From Gymnodinialimonas sp. 202GB13-11 (GTDB lineage: Bacteria; Pseudomonadota; Alphaproteobacteria; Rhodobacterales; Rhodobacteraceae): 64,000 nt of DNA. The stretch spans positions 2,666,001 to 2,730,000 of the forward strand of contig NZ_JBFRBH010000001.1 in NCBI RefSeq assembly GCF_040932485.1, written 5' to 3'. A program made the translations under genes and the position numbers. Shown piece after piece: positions 1-9,173 of the stretch; the stretch's first letter is position 1, and every line of letters starts with the position of its first letter. The notes beneath the pieces were generated by a model. The model saw only the letters and a program-made list of their open reading frames with translations, was not told the DNA's origin and did not search any database.

Positions 1-1
1 G

Positions 2-337
2 AACCTGCGCACAGCATGGGCCGGATTCGAGCCCTCACCAGAGGTGCTGGCCGATGTCGCCCGGATTGAGGAGGTCTGGACCCGCGCCCTCAATCGCTCC
101 GGCGGGCCGTTCCTTTATGGCGACTTCACCCTGGCCGATGCTTTCTACGCCCCAGTCGTCACGCGCCTGCTGTCCTATGGCTTGCCGATGTCCGACACCG
201 TCGCCGCCTACGCGCAGTCGCTGACGACCCATCCCAGCTTCCTCAGTTGGCGCGCGGAAGGGCTGGACGAGGATGCCGAAGTTGCCGTCTACGACAAGGC
301 CCCGCTGGAACGCATCCCCTTCCCGACTTTCTCTTAA
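2..337 (+). CDS. Glutathione S-transferase family protein, C-terminal part (5' end outside window)
   Basis: The frame is open from the window edge and ends in a TAA at 335-337, so the N-terminal thioredoxin-like domain is missing. The visible part matches the helical C-terminal domain of cytosolic glutathione S-transferases: a stretch ending GPFLYGDFTLADAFYAPVV is the typical helix-6 N-capping box region (D-F-T-L-A-D). Such enzymes conjugate glutathione to electrophiles or act as peroxidases, but without the N-terminal domain the class cannot be assigned. The acidic tail and the stop lie 45 bases ahead of comM, in the same direction. Confidence 0.8.
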   Translation, partial: NLRTAWAGFEPSPEVLADVARIEEVWTRALNRSGGPFLYGDFTLADAFYAPVVTRLLSYGLPMSDTVAAYAQSLTTHPSFLSWRAEGLDEDAEVAVYDKAPLERIPFPTFS

Positions 338-382
338 CGTTCGTTAACACTTCGCTAACCATGATCCGGCTAGGACTGGATC

Positions 383-1924
383 ATGTTTGATTCACCCTCT
401 CCCGAAGCGCTTGCGCTGACCCATACCGTCGCCTTTGAGGGGTTGGAGGCGCGACGCGTCGAAGTGCAGTGCGCCGTGACCGCGGGCTTGCCGGGCTTTG
501 CGATTGTCGGCCTGCCAGACAAAGCCGTGTCCGAGGCGCGCGAACGGGTGAAGACGGCATTGCAGGCAATGGCTATCGCCCTGCCGTCGCGCCGGATCAC
601 GGTGAACCTGTCGCCTGCGGATTTGCCCAAGGAAGGCTCCCACTTCGATCTGCCCATCGCGTTGGCTCTACTGGCCGCCCTTGGCATCGTGCCGAAGGAG
701 CGTGTGGAAACCGCGATGGCACTGGGGGAGATGTCGCTCGACGGGCGGCTAGTTCCTGTTCTTGGCGCGCTACCTACTGCGTTGGCGGCAGGCGAAGACG
801 GCCGAACCCTGTATTGCCCGACCGGGTGCGGGGCGGAGGCAGCGTGGGTCGGGGCAACACCCGTTTTTGCCGCCAGCTCGCTCGCCGAATTGATTGCTCA
901 CCTCACCGACCGCGCACCACTTGAGCCCGCGAAACCGGGCGAGGTTGCCGCCGAAACCGGACCAAAATGCTTCTCTGAGGTACGCGGCCAGGAACGCGCA
1001 AAGCGCGCGGTGGAAATAGCTGCTGCCGGACGGCACCACCTGCTTATGATCGGCTCTCCCGGGTCCGGCAAATCAATGCTCGCCGCGCGCCTGCCGGGTA
1101 TCTTGCCGCCCTTGTCGGCGCCCGAGGCGCTGGAAACCTCTATGATCCACTCGCTTGCGGGACTGCTGACCGAAGGCGGCATCTCGCGAACCCGGCCCTT
1201 CCGTGCGCCGCACCACACGGCATCCATGGCCGCCATCGTGGGCGGCGGGCGTGGAGCGAAACCCGGTGAGATCAGCCTCGCCCACAACGGCGTTCTGTTC
1301 CTCGATGAATTCCCGGAATACCCGCGTCAGGTGCTGGAGACGCTGCGCCAACCGATCGAGACCGGCGATGTCGTCGTGGCCCGCGCCAATGCCCATGTGA
1401 CCTATCCCTGCCGCTTCCTTTTGATCGCCGCAGCCAATCCGTGTCGCTGCGGGCAACTTTATGATGCGAACCAGGCCTGCAACCGCGCGCCGGTCTGCGG
1501 GCAGGATTACATGGGCAAAATCTCCGGCCCGTTGATGGACCGTTTTGACCTGCGGCTTGAGGTGCCACCGGTCGCCTATTCCGACCTCGACCTGCCCGCC
1601 TCGGGCGAGAGCAGCGCCGTGATCGCCGCTCGCGTGGCCACAGCCCGTGCCTTGCAGGCGGAGCGTTTCGCGGCCCTCGGCACGAATGCGCTGGTCAATT
1701 CCGATGCCGAAGGGGCGTTGCTCGATCAGATCGCCACACCGGATGCGCCGGGGAAAGAGATGCTCTTGAAAGCCGCCGACCAGTTCCACCTGACCGCGCG
1801 CGGCTATCACCGCGTCTTGCGGCTGGCCCGCACCATCGCAGATCTGGAAGGGGTGGAAACGGTCAGTACCCCCCATATCGCGGAGGCCATCGGCTACCGC
1901 CTAATCGGGTCACGCGAGACGTAA
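383..1924 (+). CDS. comM: YifB/ComM-family Mg-chelatase-like AAA+ ATPase
   Basis: The protein has 513 residues, close to the usual 500-510 of the family. The N-terminal ChlI-like fold (about residues 20-145) precedes an AAA+ core with a Walker A loop GSPGSGKS near residue 223 and a Walker B GVLFLDEF near 302. A cysteine cluster (PCRCGQ...CNRAPVC) sits near 350-375, and the Mg_chelatase_C helical domain closes the protein. ComM is a hexameric helicase that promotes branch migration during integration of transforming DNA; in non-competent bacteria its role is less clear. The ATG follows the sequence CTAGGACTGGATC without a strong Shine-Dalgarno. Its 3' end overlaps the convergent hydrolase gene by 15 bases. 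Confidence 0.93.
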   Translation: MFDSPSPEALALTHTVAFEGLEARRVEVQCAVTAGLPGFAIVGLPDKAVSEARERVKTALQAMAIALPSRRITVNLSPADLPKEGSHFDLPIALALLAALGIVPKERVETAMALGEMSLDGRLVPVLGALPTALAAGEDGRTLYCPTGCGAEAAWVGATPVFAASSLAELIAHLTDRAPLEPAKPGEVAAETGPKCFSEVRGQERAKRAVEIAAAGRHHLLMIGSPGSGKSMLAARLPGILPPLSAPEALETSMIHSLAGLLTEGGISRTRPFRAPHHTASMAAIVGGGRGAKPGEISLAHNGVLFLDEFPEYPRQVLETLRQPIETGDVVVARANAHVTYPCRFLLIAAANPCRCGQLYDANQACNRAPVCGQDYMGKISGPLMDRFDLRLEVPPVAYSDLDLPASGESSAVIAARVATARALQAERFAALGTNALVNSDAEGALLDQIATPDAPGKEMLLKAADQFHLTARGYHRVLRLARTIADLEGVETVSTPHIAEAIGYRLIGSRET

Positions 1925-2809
1925 CTGCGCCTTAATGAACTGCGCCGCCTTCTCAAGGGCGTCGCGCGCCTCAGGCAAGGCGTCCCCGAAGATATGCCAA
2001 GTGTGCGGCGGGTTCGGCCAATCCTGCACCACAACCTCTCCGCCCGCTCCGCGCAACACGTCGGCCATCCGCAACGCATCGTCCCGCACGATCTCGGTCT
2101 GTGAATGCTGGATGAGCGTAGGCGCTGGTGCGCTGAATTTTGCAAAAAGCGGCGACAGGCGCGGATCAGCCAGATCGGCCCCTTCGGCCACGGCAAAACC
2201 GATCAGGTCCGGCAGGCGCTCTACTGGCAAAAGAGGGTCTCGTTTCGCGTTTTCGACCATCGACGCGCCGGAACCCGTCAGGTCCGTCCATGGGCAAAAG
2301 GCCACACAGGCGGCGGGCCGAACACCCTCCGCCCCCAGTTCCGCCATGAGCGACAGCGCCATGCCGCCGCCCGCACTGTCGCCCGCCAGCACGATCTCTT
2401 CAGCCCGCGTGCCTTTTGCAACCAACGCGTCCCAAGCCGCCCGCGCATCCTCTTGCGCGGCGGGTAAACGGTGTTCCGGCCCCAGCCGATAGTCCGGCGC
2501 AACCACCCGTGCCCCGCTGCGCCGCACAAGGCTGCGGATCAGCGCCCGGTGCGATAGGGGTGATCCGGCAATATAGCCCCCGCCATGGAAATAGAGGATC
2601 GTGCCCGACGGCCCATCGGCAGGTTCGGTGACGGTCACAGACGGCTCACCCGCTTCAACGCGTTCCGACAAATCCTTCTTCCGACCACTCAGGACCCGCC
2701 CGAGATAGTCGAAATCCTTGCGCTGGCTGCCCGGTTTTTGCACGTAGCGCAGCCGCGTCTTGCCGACCAACCGGCAGCCGACGTTCAAAACGGCCAGCCT
2801 CAGACTCAC
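1910..2809 (-). CDS. Alpha/beta hydrolase of the hormone-sensitive-lipase (family IV) type
   Basis: The protein has 299 residues. It shows the family IV oxyanion-hole motif HGGG at residues 75-78 and the nucleophile elbow GDSAGGG with Ser145. An acidic residue in the EIVRDDA stretch and a histidine in the PPHTWHIF stretch complete the likely triad. Such enzymes hydrolyse short-chain esters; the natural substrate cannot be told from sequence. No signal peptide is evident, so it is probably cytoplasmic. Its start overlaps the end of gshB by four bases (ATGA), so the two genes are probably co-transcribed. Its last 15 bases overlap the end of comM on the other strand. Confidence 0.88.
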   Translation of the reverse strand: MSLRLAVLNVGCRLVGKTRLRYVQKPGSQRKDFDYLGRVLSGRKKDLSERVEAGEPSVTVTEPADGPSGTILYFHGGGYIAGSPLSHRALIRSLVRRSGARVVAPDYRLGPEHRLPAAQEDARAAWDALVAKGTRAEEIVLAGDSAGGGMALSLMAELGAEGVRPAACVAFCPWTDLTGSGASMVENAKRDPLLPVERLPDLIGFAVAEGADLADPRLSPLFAKFSAPAPTLIQHSQTEIVRDDALRMADVLRGAGGEVVVQDWPNPPHTWHIFGDALPEARDALEKAAQFIKAQLRLA

Positions 2810-3747
2810 GCTTCCGCGGCCCGGCGCTCCACCGCCTCCCAGATTTTCGCGGCGATGTTCACGCCGTCAAAGCGCTCCAGCTCCTGAATTCCGGTAGGCG
2901 AGGTCACGTTGATCTCGGTCAGCCAACCGCCAATCACGTCGATGCCGACAAAAACCTGCCCCATCTCACGCAAGCGCGGGCCGATGATGGAGCAGATCTC
3001 CAACTCCCGGTCCGTCAGCGCAGTCGCCTCGGGTCGCCCGCCCACATGCATGTTCGACCGCGTCTCACCCTTGGCAGGCACCCGGTTGATACCGCCCACA
3101 GGCTCCCCATCGACAAGGATCACGCGCTTATCGCCCGCCGACACATCCGGCAGGAACTTCTGCATGATGAGGGGCTCGCGATTGATGCCGGTAAACAGCT
3201 CATGCAGCGAATTCAGGTTGCGATCCTCCGGCGTCAGGCGGAACACCCCCGCCCCGCCATTGCCGTAAAGCGGCTTGAGGATGACATCGCCATGATCTGC
3301 CTTAAACGCCTTCAACATCTCGATATCGCGCGCAATCATCGTGGGCGGCGTCAAATCCGGATAATCGAGCACCAGCAGCTTCTCAGGACAGTTCCGCACC
3401 CAGAACGAGTCGTTCACGATCAGCGTCTTGCCCTTCAGCCGGTCGAGCAAATGCGTGGTGGTGATGTAGCCCATGTCAAACGGCGGATCCTGCCGCAGCC
3501 AGATCGCGTCAACATCGGCCAGATCAACAATCTCTGGCGCCTCGGCGTGAACATGATCGCCCTGCACCCGCTGCACCCTGATCCGCCGCGCCCGCGCCAG
3601 CACGCGGTTTTCGCGGTAGAACAGATCGTCGGGCGTATAGACCATCAAGTCATGCCCGCGCGCCTGCGCTTCCTCAGCCAAACGGAACGAGGAATCCGCC
3701 TCAATATCGACCGCTTCGATCGGGTCCATCTGAAACGCCACCAACAT
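2806..3747 (-). CDS. gshB: Glutathione synthetase
   Basis: The protein has 313 residues, the normal GshB length. It ligates gamma-glutamylcysteine and glycine with ATP. The N-terminus AFQMDPIEAVDIEADSSF is the GshB signature, and the ATP-grasp domain includes the glycine-rich loop KPLYGNGGAGVFR and the C-terminal INVTSPTGIQELE metal/ATP-binding stretch. The ATG at 3747 is chosen over one 30 bases upstream because GGAGGG lies seven bases before it. It is downstream of yraN and rsmI on the same strand, an arrangement common in alphaproteobacteria. Confidence 0.96.
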   Translation of the reverse strand: MLVAFQMDPIEAVDIEADSSFRLAEEAQARGHDLMVYTPDDLFYRENRVLARARRIRVQRVQGDHVHAEAPEIVDLADVDAIWLRQDPPFDMGYITTTHLLDRLKGKTLIVNDSFWVRNCPEKLLVLDYPDLTPPTMIARDIEMLKAFKADHGDVILKPLYGNGGAGVFRLTPEDRNLNSLHELFTGINREPLIMQKFLPDVSAGDKRVILVDGEPVGGINRVPAKGETRSNMHVGGRPEATALTDRELEICSIIGPRLREMGQVFVGIDVIGGWLTEINVTSPTGIQELERFDGVNIAAKIWEAVERRAAEA

Positions 3748-3810
3748 GCCTGTCCCTCCGCATAGCTTCGCCTTCACTTGGCGTGGGCTGGGGGCCAGTG
3801 CAAGGGGGGA

Positions 3811-4164
3811 TCAGGCAGACAGTGCATTCTGCAAGACATCTACGCGCCCTGCACCATCGACCAAAGCCACATCAAATCGCATCGGCGTCAGGCTGCCCTT
3901 TGGAAATCCACCAAGGCAATGCTCAGCACTTTGCAAAAGGCGAGCAATTTGCTTGCGAGACAGACTCTCGGCAGCCCGCACATGGGTACTGGATTTCTTG
4001 ACCTCGACGAAAACAACCTGTCCGTCGCGTTCCATCACCAGATCAATCTCTCCTCCCGCGCCGCGCCAGCGCCGAGCTACAAGAATATGTCCGTGATCCA
4101 GATAAAGTCGCATGACCTGATCTTCGGCGGCCTTGCCAGACAGGTAGGCGTTATGGCCTTTCAG
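3811..4164 (-). CDS. yraN: YraN/UPF0102-family endonuclease-like protein (start codon uncertain)
   Basis: The frame encodes the YraN core: SGKAAEDQVMRLY, then GGEIDLV and FVEVKKS, which is the restriction-endonuclease-like E-x(n)-D-x(n)-ExK pattern. The family is a predicted nuclease of unclear role. The C-terminus ends at a TGA at 3811-3813. No ATG, GTG or TTG lies in this frame between the conserved core and an ATG at 4437, deep inside rsmI. The most natural start is CTG at 4164, overlapping the rsmI stop as CTGA and giving 117 residues. A start further upstream or a sequence error remains possible. Confidence 0.8.
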   Translation of the reverse strand: MKGHNAYLSGKAAEDQVMRLYLDHGHILVARRWRGAGGEIDLVMERDGQVVFVEVKKSSTHVRAAESLSRKQIARLLQSAEHCLGGFPKGSLTPMRFDVALVDGAGRVDVLQNALSA

Positions 4165-5018
4165 CCGTCGTTTTTCAGCTTCAGGCCCAGTTGATAAAGA
4201 TCCCGCTTCGACAGGTTCAAAACCTCGGCCACCTGCGCCGCGGCCTGTTTCAGCGGCAGATCCGCCATCGCCGTGCGCAGTGCTGCTTCCACATCCGCCT
4301 CCGTCGCGACTGGCCCGGTGCCGCGGCCGATCACCAGTACAATTTCGCCCTTCACCGGTTGTTCCGCCAAGCGGTCGCGGACCTGCCCACAGGTGCCGCG
4401 GAGCACTTCCTCGAAGCGTTTGGTCAATTCCCGGCATAGCGCCACCTCTCGGTCATCCCCCAAGACCTCACACAATTCAGCTAATGTTCGGTAAACGCGC
4501 TTCGGGCTTTCGTAGAGGATCACGGTCGCTTTCGCGGCATCCAGATCCGCTAGCCATTTACGCCGTGCGCCCGCTTGCGGTGGCGGGAAGCCCGCAAACA
4601 GAAACCTGTCCGAGGCCAACCCGGATACGCTCAAGGCGGCCAAGGCTGCAGAAGCGCCCGGCGCGGAATAAACAGCGATCCCCTCTTCAATGGCTGCGCG
4701 GCCCAACTGGTAGCCCGGATCAGCCACCAAAGGTGTCCCGGCCTCCGAGACATAGGCCATGCTCTTCCCGGCCTGCAGAAGCTTGAGCAAGCCAGCCCTA
4801 CCCTGCGCGCTGCTGTGATCGTGATAGGCAATCATCTGACGCCCTGCGACAGGAATCCCGTGAATTTCCATCAATCGCCGCGCCGTACGCGTGTCTTCCG
4901 CCGCGATCACATCCGCGTCTTTCAGCACATCCAGCGCACGCAGGGTTATGTCGCGGGCCGACCCGATCGGCGTGGCCACAAAATGCAATCCGGGCTGCAC
5001 TTTTCCCCCTGCCGTCAT
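4161..5018 (-). CDS. rsmI: 16S rRNA (cytidine(1402)-2'-O)-methyltransferase
   Basis: The protein has 285 residues. RsmI methylates the 2'-OH of C1402 in 16S rRNA using S-adenosylmethionine. The tetrapyrrole-methylase fold is shown by GLHFVATPIGSARDIT at the N-terminus, AEDTRTARRL, the SEAGTPLVADPG loop near residue 85, and the SPKRVYRTL helix. The ATG at 5018 begins MTAGGKVQPGLHF and has GGAG upstream; a longer frame to 5105 adds arginine-rich sequence not typical of the family. It heads the rsmI-yraN-gshB-hydrolase unit and is divergent from the PBP-activator lipoprotein. Confidence 0.95.
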   Translation of the reverse strand: MTAGGKVQPGLHFVATPIGSARDITLRALDVLKDADVIAAEDTRTARRLMEIHGIPVAGRQMIAYHDHSSAQGRAGLLKLLQAGKSMAYVSEAGTPLVADPGYQLGRAAIEEGIAVYSAPGASAALAALSVSGLASDRFLFAGFPPPQAGARRKWLADLDAAKATVILYESPKRVYRTLAELCEVLGDDREVALCRELTKRFEEVLRGTCGQVRDRLAEQPVKGEIVLVIGRGTGPVATEADVEAALRTAMADLPLKQAAAQVAEVLNLSKRDLYQLGLKLKNDG

Positions 5019-5211
5019 GCGCGCCGCTCCGCCATAAGCAGGCAAGGGCGCGTCAAGGCGCTTGCGTTGAAGGGGTCGGATGGTCCATCTGCAGCGCGGG
5101 GGCACTGGACGGCACGGTCGGATCGTTTACTTGATCTGGCATAGGCCGTAGCGTGCATGCGCGGGCTCCCGCAATGAGAATTAAGTACGCCTCGAGGGAG
5201 GGCATCGTTCA

Positions 5212-6378
5212 ATGGTTTCCGGTTTCGCAAAACTTCGCAACCCAGCTCGCATATTGGGCGCTCTGCTCCTGACCTTTGTTTTGACGGCATGTCAAATCGG
5301 TGGTGGCCCGATCGGCCTTGGAACCGGACCGCGCGTTAACGGACAAACCGTTGAAGTTGCCATGCTTTTGCCGATGTCGGGTGGCGGCGGTGACGCGCTT
5401 CTGTCGCGCAGCCTTGAAAATGCCGCCCGTCTGGCCGCCGCTGATGTGGCAGACAACGCCACCATCAACATTACGGTCTACGACACCGCCGGCAACGCAT
5501 CCACCGCCGCGACCCGCGCGCAAGAAGCCGTGGGCAACGGCGCAGACGTGATCGTTGGCCCGCTCCGCTCGGACGCAGCCGCCGCCGTTGGTGTGGCTGT
5601 TGCAAACTCGAACGTGGCTGTGCTCAGCTTCTCCAATAATACCGAGATTGCGGGCGGCAACGTTCTTGTCTTGGGATATACCTTCGCCAATACAGCAGAT
5701 CGTATCGTCAGCTATGCCGCCCGTCAGGGCCGCGGGAATATTGTGCTCGTCCATGCCAGCAACCTCGCCGGTGAAGTGGCGCGCGATGCTGTACGCACGG
5801 CAGCCGCGCGCAGCGGTGCCAACATCACCGCAACCATTCCCTACGAGTTCAGCCAGGTCGGCGTGGTCAACGTCGTGCCTCAGGTCACGTCCGCTGCACG
5901 CAACTCCGATGCGGTTTTGCTGACTTCGGACAGCGCAGGCGCCCTGCCGCTTTTCGCACAGCTTCTGCAGGAGAATGGCCTGAACCCCGCAACGACCCAG
6001 ATGATGGGCCTGACCCGTTGGGATATTCCACCCGCAACGCTGGAATTCTCGGGCCTTCAGGGCGGCTGGTTTGCCCTGCCTGACACAGGTGCCGCGGCTG
6101 ATTTCAACGCACGTTATGCCGCCACGAACGGCGCGGCCCCCCATGCGCTTGGCAGCCTTGGCTATGACGCCATCCGCGCCGTCGCTCAGACGGCGGGCAC
6201 GGGCCGCCTTGGCGCGGGTGATTTCGTGGCAGCCGGTCAGGTCGACGGTGCAGGCGGCGTGTTCCGCTTCCTCAACGACGGAACGATCCAGCGCGCCCTC
6301 GCCGTGGCCGCAATCGTGAACCAACAGGTGAGTATCGTTGACCCCGCCCCAAGACGCCTTGGCGGTGCCGGTCTCTGA
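5212..6378 (+). CDS. Penicillin-binding-protein activator (LpoA-like periplasmic-binding lipoprotein)
   Basis: The protein has 388 residues. A hydrophobic signal segment ends in the lipobox LTAC with Cys27, so it is predicted to be lipid-anchored. The rest is a type I periplasmic-binding fold resembling branched-chain amino-acid binding proteins and the C-terminal half of LpoA: VAMLLPMSG at the start, VIVGPLRSDAA, and a SLGYDAI segment near the C-terminus. LpoA stimulates the peptidoglycan synthase PBP1A in gammaproteobacteria; the alphaproteobacterial relatives are assigned by similarity and by the conserved divergent position next to rsmI. The gene ends inside the first codons of glnD. Confidence 0.85.
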   Translation: MVSGFAKLRNPARILGALLLTFVLTACQIGGGPIGLGTGPRVNGQTVEVAMLLPMSGGGGDALLSRSLENAARLAAADVADNATINITVYDTAGNASTAATRAQEAVGNGADVIVGPLRSDAAAAVGVAVANSNVAVLSFSNNTEIAGGNVLVLGYTFANTADRIVSYAARQGRGNIVLVHASNLAGEVARDAVRTAAARSGANITATIPYEFSQVGVVNVVPQVTSAARNSDAVLLTSDSAGALPLFAQLLQENGLNPATTQMMGLTRWDIPPATLEFSGLQGGWFALPDTGAAADFNARYAATNGAAPHALGSLGYDAIRAVAQTAGTGRLGAGDFVAAGQVDGAGGVFRFLNDGTIQRALAVAAIVNQQVSIVDPAPRRLGGAGL

Positions 6379-9169
6379 CCGGCCACGCAACCCGTCCCTT
6401 TCAAACCCTTCCAAGCCGGGCACATTACTGCTGCCCGGCGCGGATATTGTAGACCGGGCTGCCCTTCAGGCCCGGATCGACAGCGCCTGCCAGTCCGCGC
6501 CCGACGCTGCAGCCATCCGCGCGGCAACGGTCGCGGAACTTCTGGAGACCCAAAAGGTCAGCCGCGCGCGCATTGCCGATGCGATCCTCGAAAACCCGCT
6601 TGCCGCGCGCCGCGCCACACGCACTTACGCGCACCTGACCGATGTGTTGGTCACAGAGGTCATGCGGGTGGCGCAGACCTATCTGCATCCCACAGGCGTG
6701 CCCATCGGATCTGAGCGGATGAGCGTTCTGGCCGTCGGCGGCTACGGACGCGGGGAAATGGCCCCGCATTCCGACGTCGATCTGCTGTTCCTGACGCCCT
6801 ACAAAGTCACCCCGCAGATCGAAAGCGTCATAGAAAGCGCGCTCTACATGCTGTGGGACCTGCGCCTGAAGGTGGGCCATGCCAGCCGGACGGAGAAGGA
6901 ATGCCTCCGCCTCGGCAAGCAGGATTACACCATTCGCACCACCCTGCTTGAAATGCGCCACCTCTACGGCGACCCGACCTTGAGCGCTGAGCTTGCAGAT
7001 ACAATGCGCAGCCAGCTCTTCGACAAGACAACCGGTGAGTTTATCGAGGCAAAACTCGAAGAACGCGCCAGCCGCCACAAGCGGCAGGGCGGGCAACGCT
7101 ATATGCTGGAGCCGAACGTCAAGGAGGGCAAAGGCGGGCTGCGTGACCTTCAGACGCTCTATTGGATCGCCAAATACGAACACGGCGTCAGCCGCGCGGC
7201 AGAACTGGTCAAAGCCAAGGTTTTCCGCCCCGAGGAATTCGCCGCCTTTGATGAGGCCGAGCGCTTCCTCTGGGCCGTGCGCTGCCACCTGCACCTGATC
7301 GCAGGCCGCGCGCAGGACATGCTCAGCTTTGACATGCAGGTCGAAGTCGCCGACCGCCTTGGCTATACCGACCATTCCGGCAGACGCGCGGTCGAACACT
7401 TCATGCAGGATTACTTCCGCCACGCCACCCAGGTGGGCGAGCTGACCCGCATCTTCCTGACGGGTCTGGAAGCGCGCCACGTCAAACAGGAACCCGCCAT
7501 CCTGAACTTCCTGCGCGGGGTGAACCGGCGCAAACGGCTCAAACCCGGCTATGCGTTGAAACAGAACCGGCTGACCATCGACCGGCCTAAAACCTTCTTC
7601 AAGGACAAGCTGAACATCCTGCGCCTGTTCGAAGAAGGCCTGCGCACCGGCTACCTGATTCACCCAGACGCGATGCGCGAAACCTCCGCCCGGCTTGACC
7701 TGATCGACGATGAGATGCGTCGCGATCCTGAGGCCAACCGTATCTTCCTCGACCTGATGCTCAAACACGGCAACCCCGAACGCGGCCTGCGCCGGATGAA
7801 TGAGCTTGGGGTGCTGGCCGCCTTCATGCCGGAATTCGCCCCCATCGTCGCGATGATGCAGTTCAACATGTACCACAGCTATACGGTGGATGAGCATACG
7901 ATCCAGGTGATCTCGACCCTCGCCCAGATCGAACGCGAAGAGCTTGTCGAAGAACTCCCCCTCGTTTCCGGTATCCTCAAGCGCGGGGTGAACCGCAAGG
8001 TCCTGTTTGTGGCTTGCCTGCTGCACGACATCGGCAAAGGACGGAAAGAGGATCACTCGATCCTCGGCGCGCGTATGTCCCGCTCGATTTGCCCCCGCCT
8101 TGGCCTGAAACCGGCGGAATGCGAAACCGTCGAATGGCTGGTGCGCTACCACCTTCTGATGTCTGACATGGCCCAGAAACGCGACATCGCGGACCCGCGC
8201 ACCGTGCGCGACTTCGCCAAGGCCGTAAAAACCCGCGAGCGGCTGGACCTGCTGACCGTGCTGACGGTCTGCGACATCCGCGGCGTCGGACCGAACACCT
8301 GGAACAACTGGAAAGCCACGCTCCTGCGCGGGCTTCACCGCGCCACCGCATCTGCCCTTGAAACGGGGTTGGAGGATATCAACCGCGAGCAGTTGGAAGG
8401 GGAGGCCAAAAAGGCCCTGCGCGGCGCACTGGCCGATTGGTCCAAGCCCGAGATCAAGGCCGAGGTCGACCGCCATTACGGCCCCTATTGGCAAGGTCTG
8501 GACCTTGGCACGCAAGTCACCTTCGCGGAAATGCTGCGCGGGCTGGAAGATGATGAGATCCGCATCGACACCAAGCAGGACGAAGACCGCGATGCCACCC
8601 GCGTGTGCTTTGCGCTGCCCGACCACCCCGGCATCTTCTGTCGCCTCGCAGGCGCCCTATCGCTGGTCGGTGCCAATGTCGTTGATGCGCGCACCTACAC
8701 CTCCAAGGATGGCTACGCGACCGCCGTCTTCTGGGTTCAGGACCATGATGGCCATCCCTACGAAAAGGCCCGCCTGCCGCGCCTGACCGGCATGATCCGC
8801 AAAACCCTGAAAGGGGAGGTTCTGGCCTCCGAGGCGATGGAACGCCGCGACAAGATCAAGAAACGCGAACGCCCGTTCGACGTGCCCACCACCATCACCT
8901 TCGACAATGAAGGTTCCGAGATTTACACGATCATCGAGGTTGATACCCGCGACCGTCCGGGCTTGCTCTACGACCTGACCAAGACCTTCGCGGCGGCGAA
9001 TATCTACATCGCCTCCGCCGTGATCGCGACTTACGGCGTGCAGGTGGTCGATACCTTCTACGTCAAGGATATGTTCGGCCTGAAACTGCATTCCGAAGGC
9101 AAACGTGCCGGGCTTGAAAAGAAACTCCGCGCCGCGATTGCCCGCGTGGCCGAACGGGCGGGGGCCTAG
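6338..9169 (+). CDS. glnD: Bifunctional uridylyltransferase/uridylyl-removing enzyme of PII
   Basis: The protein has 943 residues. GlnD senses glutamine and modifies PII proteins (GlnB/GlnK) to control nitrogen metabolism. The nucleotidyltransferase motif GGYGRGEMAPHSDVDLLF lies near residue 133, the HD-domain LLHDIGKGRKEDHS near 560, and two ACT domains follow (CFALPDHPGIFCRLAGAL near 755 and IIEVDTRDRPGLLYDL near 865). The open frame begins with TTG at 6338, overlapping the upstream gene by 41 bases. A GTG at 6365 would give 934 residues and is an equally plausible start. The murJ gene follows four bases after the stop. Confidence 0.96.
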   Translation: MTPPQDALAVPVSDRPRNPSLSNPSKPGTLLLPGADIVDRAALQARIDSACQSAPDAAAIRAATVAELLETQKVSRARIADAILENPLAARRATRTYAHLTDVLVTEVMRVAQTYLHPTGVPIGSERMSVLAVGGYGRGEMAPHSDVDLLFLTPYKVTPQIESVIESALYMLWDLRLKVGHASRTEKECLRLGKQDYTIRTTLLEMRHLYGDPTLSAELADTMRSQLFDKTTGEFIEAKLEERASRHKRQGGQRYMLEPNVKEGKGGLRDLQTLYWIAKYEHGVSRAAELVKAKVFRPEEFAAFDEAERFLWAVRCHLHLIAGRAQDMLSFDMQVEVADRLGYTDHSGRRAVEHFMQDYFRHATQVGELTRIFLTGLEARHVKQEPAILNFLRGVNRRKRLKPGYALKQNRLTIDRPKTFFKDKLNILRLFEEGLRTGYLIHPDAMRETSARLDLIDDEMRRDPEANRIFLDLMLKHGNPERGLRRMNELGVLAAFMPEFAPIVAMMQFNMYHSYTVDEHTIQVISTLAQIEREELVEELPLVSGILKRGVNRKVLFVACLLHDIGKGRKEDHSILGARMSRSICPRLGLKPAECETVEWLVRYHLLMSDMAQKRDIADPRTVRDFAKAVKTRERLDLLTVLTVCDIRGVGPNTWNNWKATLLRGLHRATASALETGLEDINREQLEGEAKKALRGALADWSKPEIKAEVDRHYGPYWQGLDLGTQVTFAEMLRGLEDDEIRIDTKQDEDRDATRVCFALPDHPGIFCRLAGALSLVGANVVDARTYTSKDGYATAVFWVQDHDGHPYEKARLPRLTGMIRKTLKGEVLASEAMERRDKIKKRERPFDVPTTITFDNEGSEIYTIIEVDTRDRPGLLYDLTKTFAAANIYIASAVIATYGVQVVDTFYVKDMFGLKLHSEGKRAGLEKKLRAAIARVAERAGA

Positions 9170-9173
9170 GGCC

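Noticed and set aside
6425-8626. A 733-residue minus-strand open frame antisense to glnD
   Set aside because: The opposite frame encodes GlnD with all motifs. The antisense protein shows no domain and follows the codon pattern of its complement.
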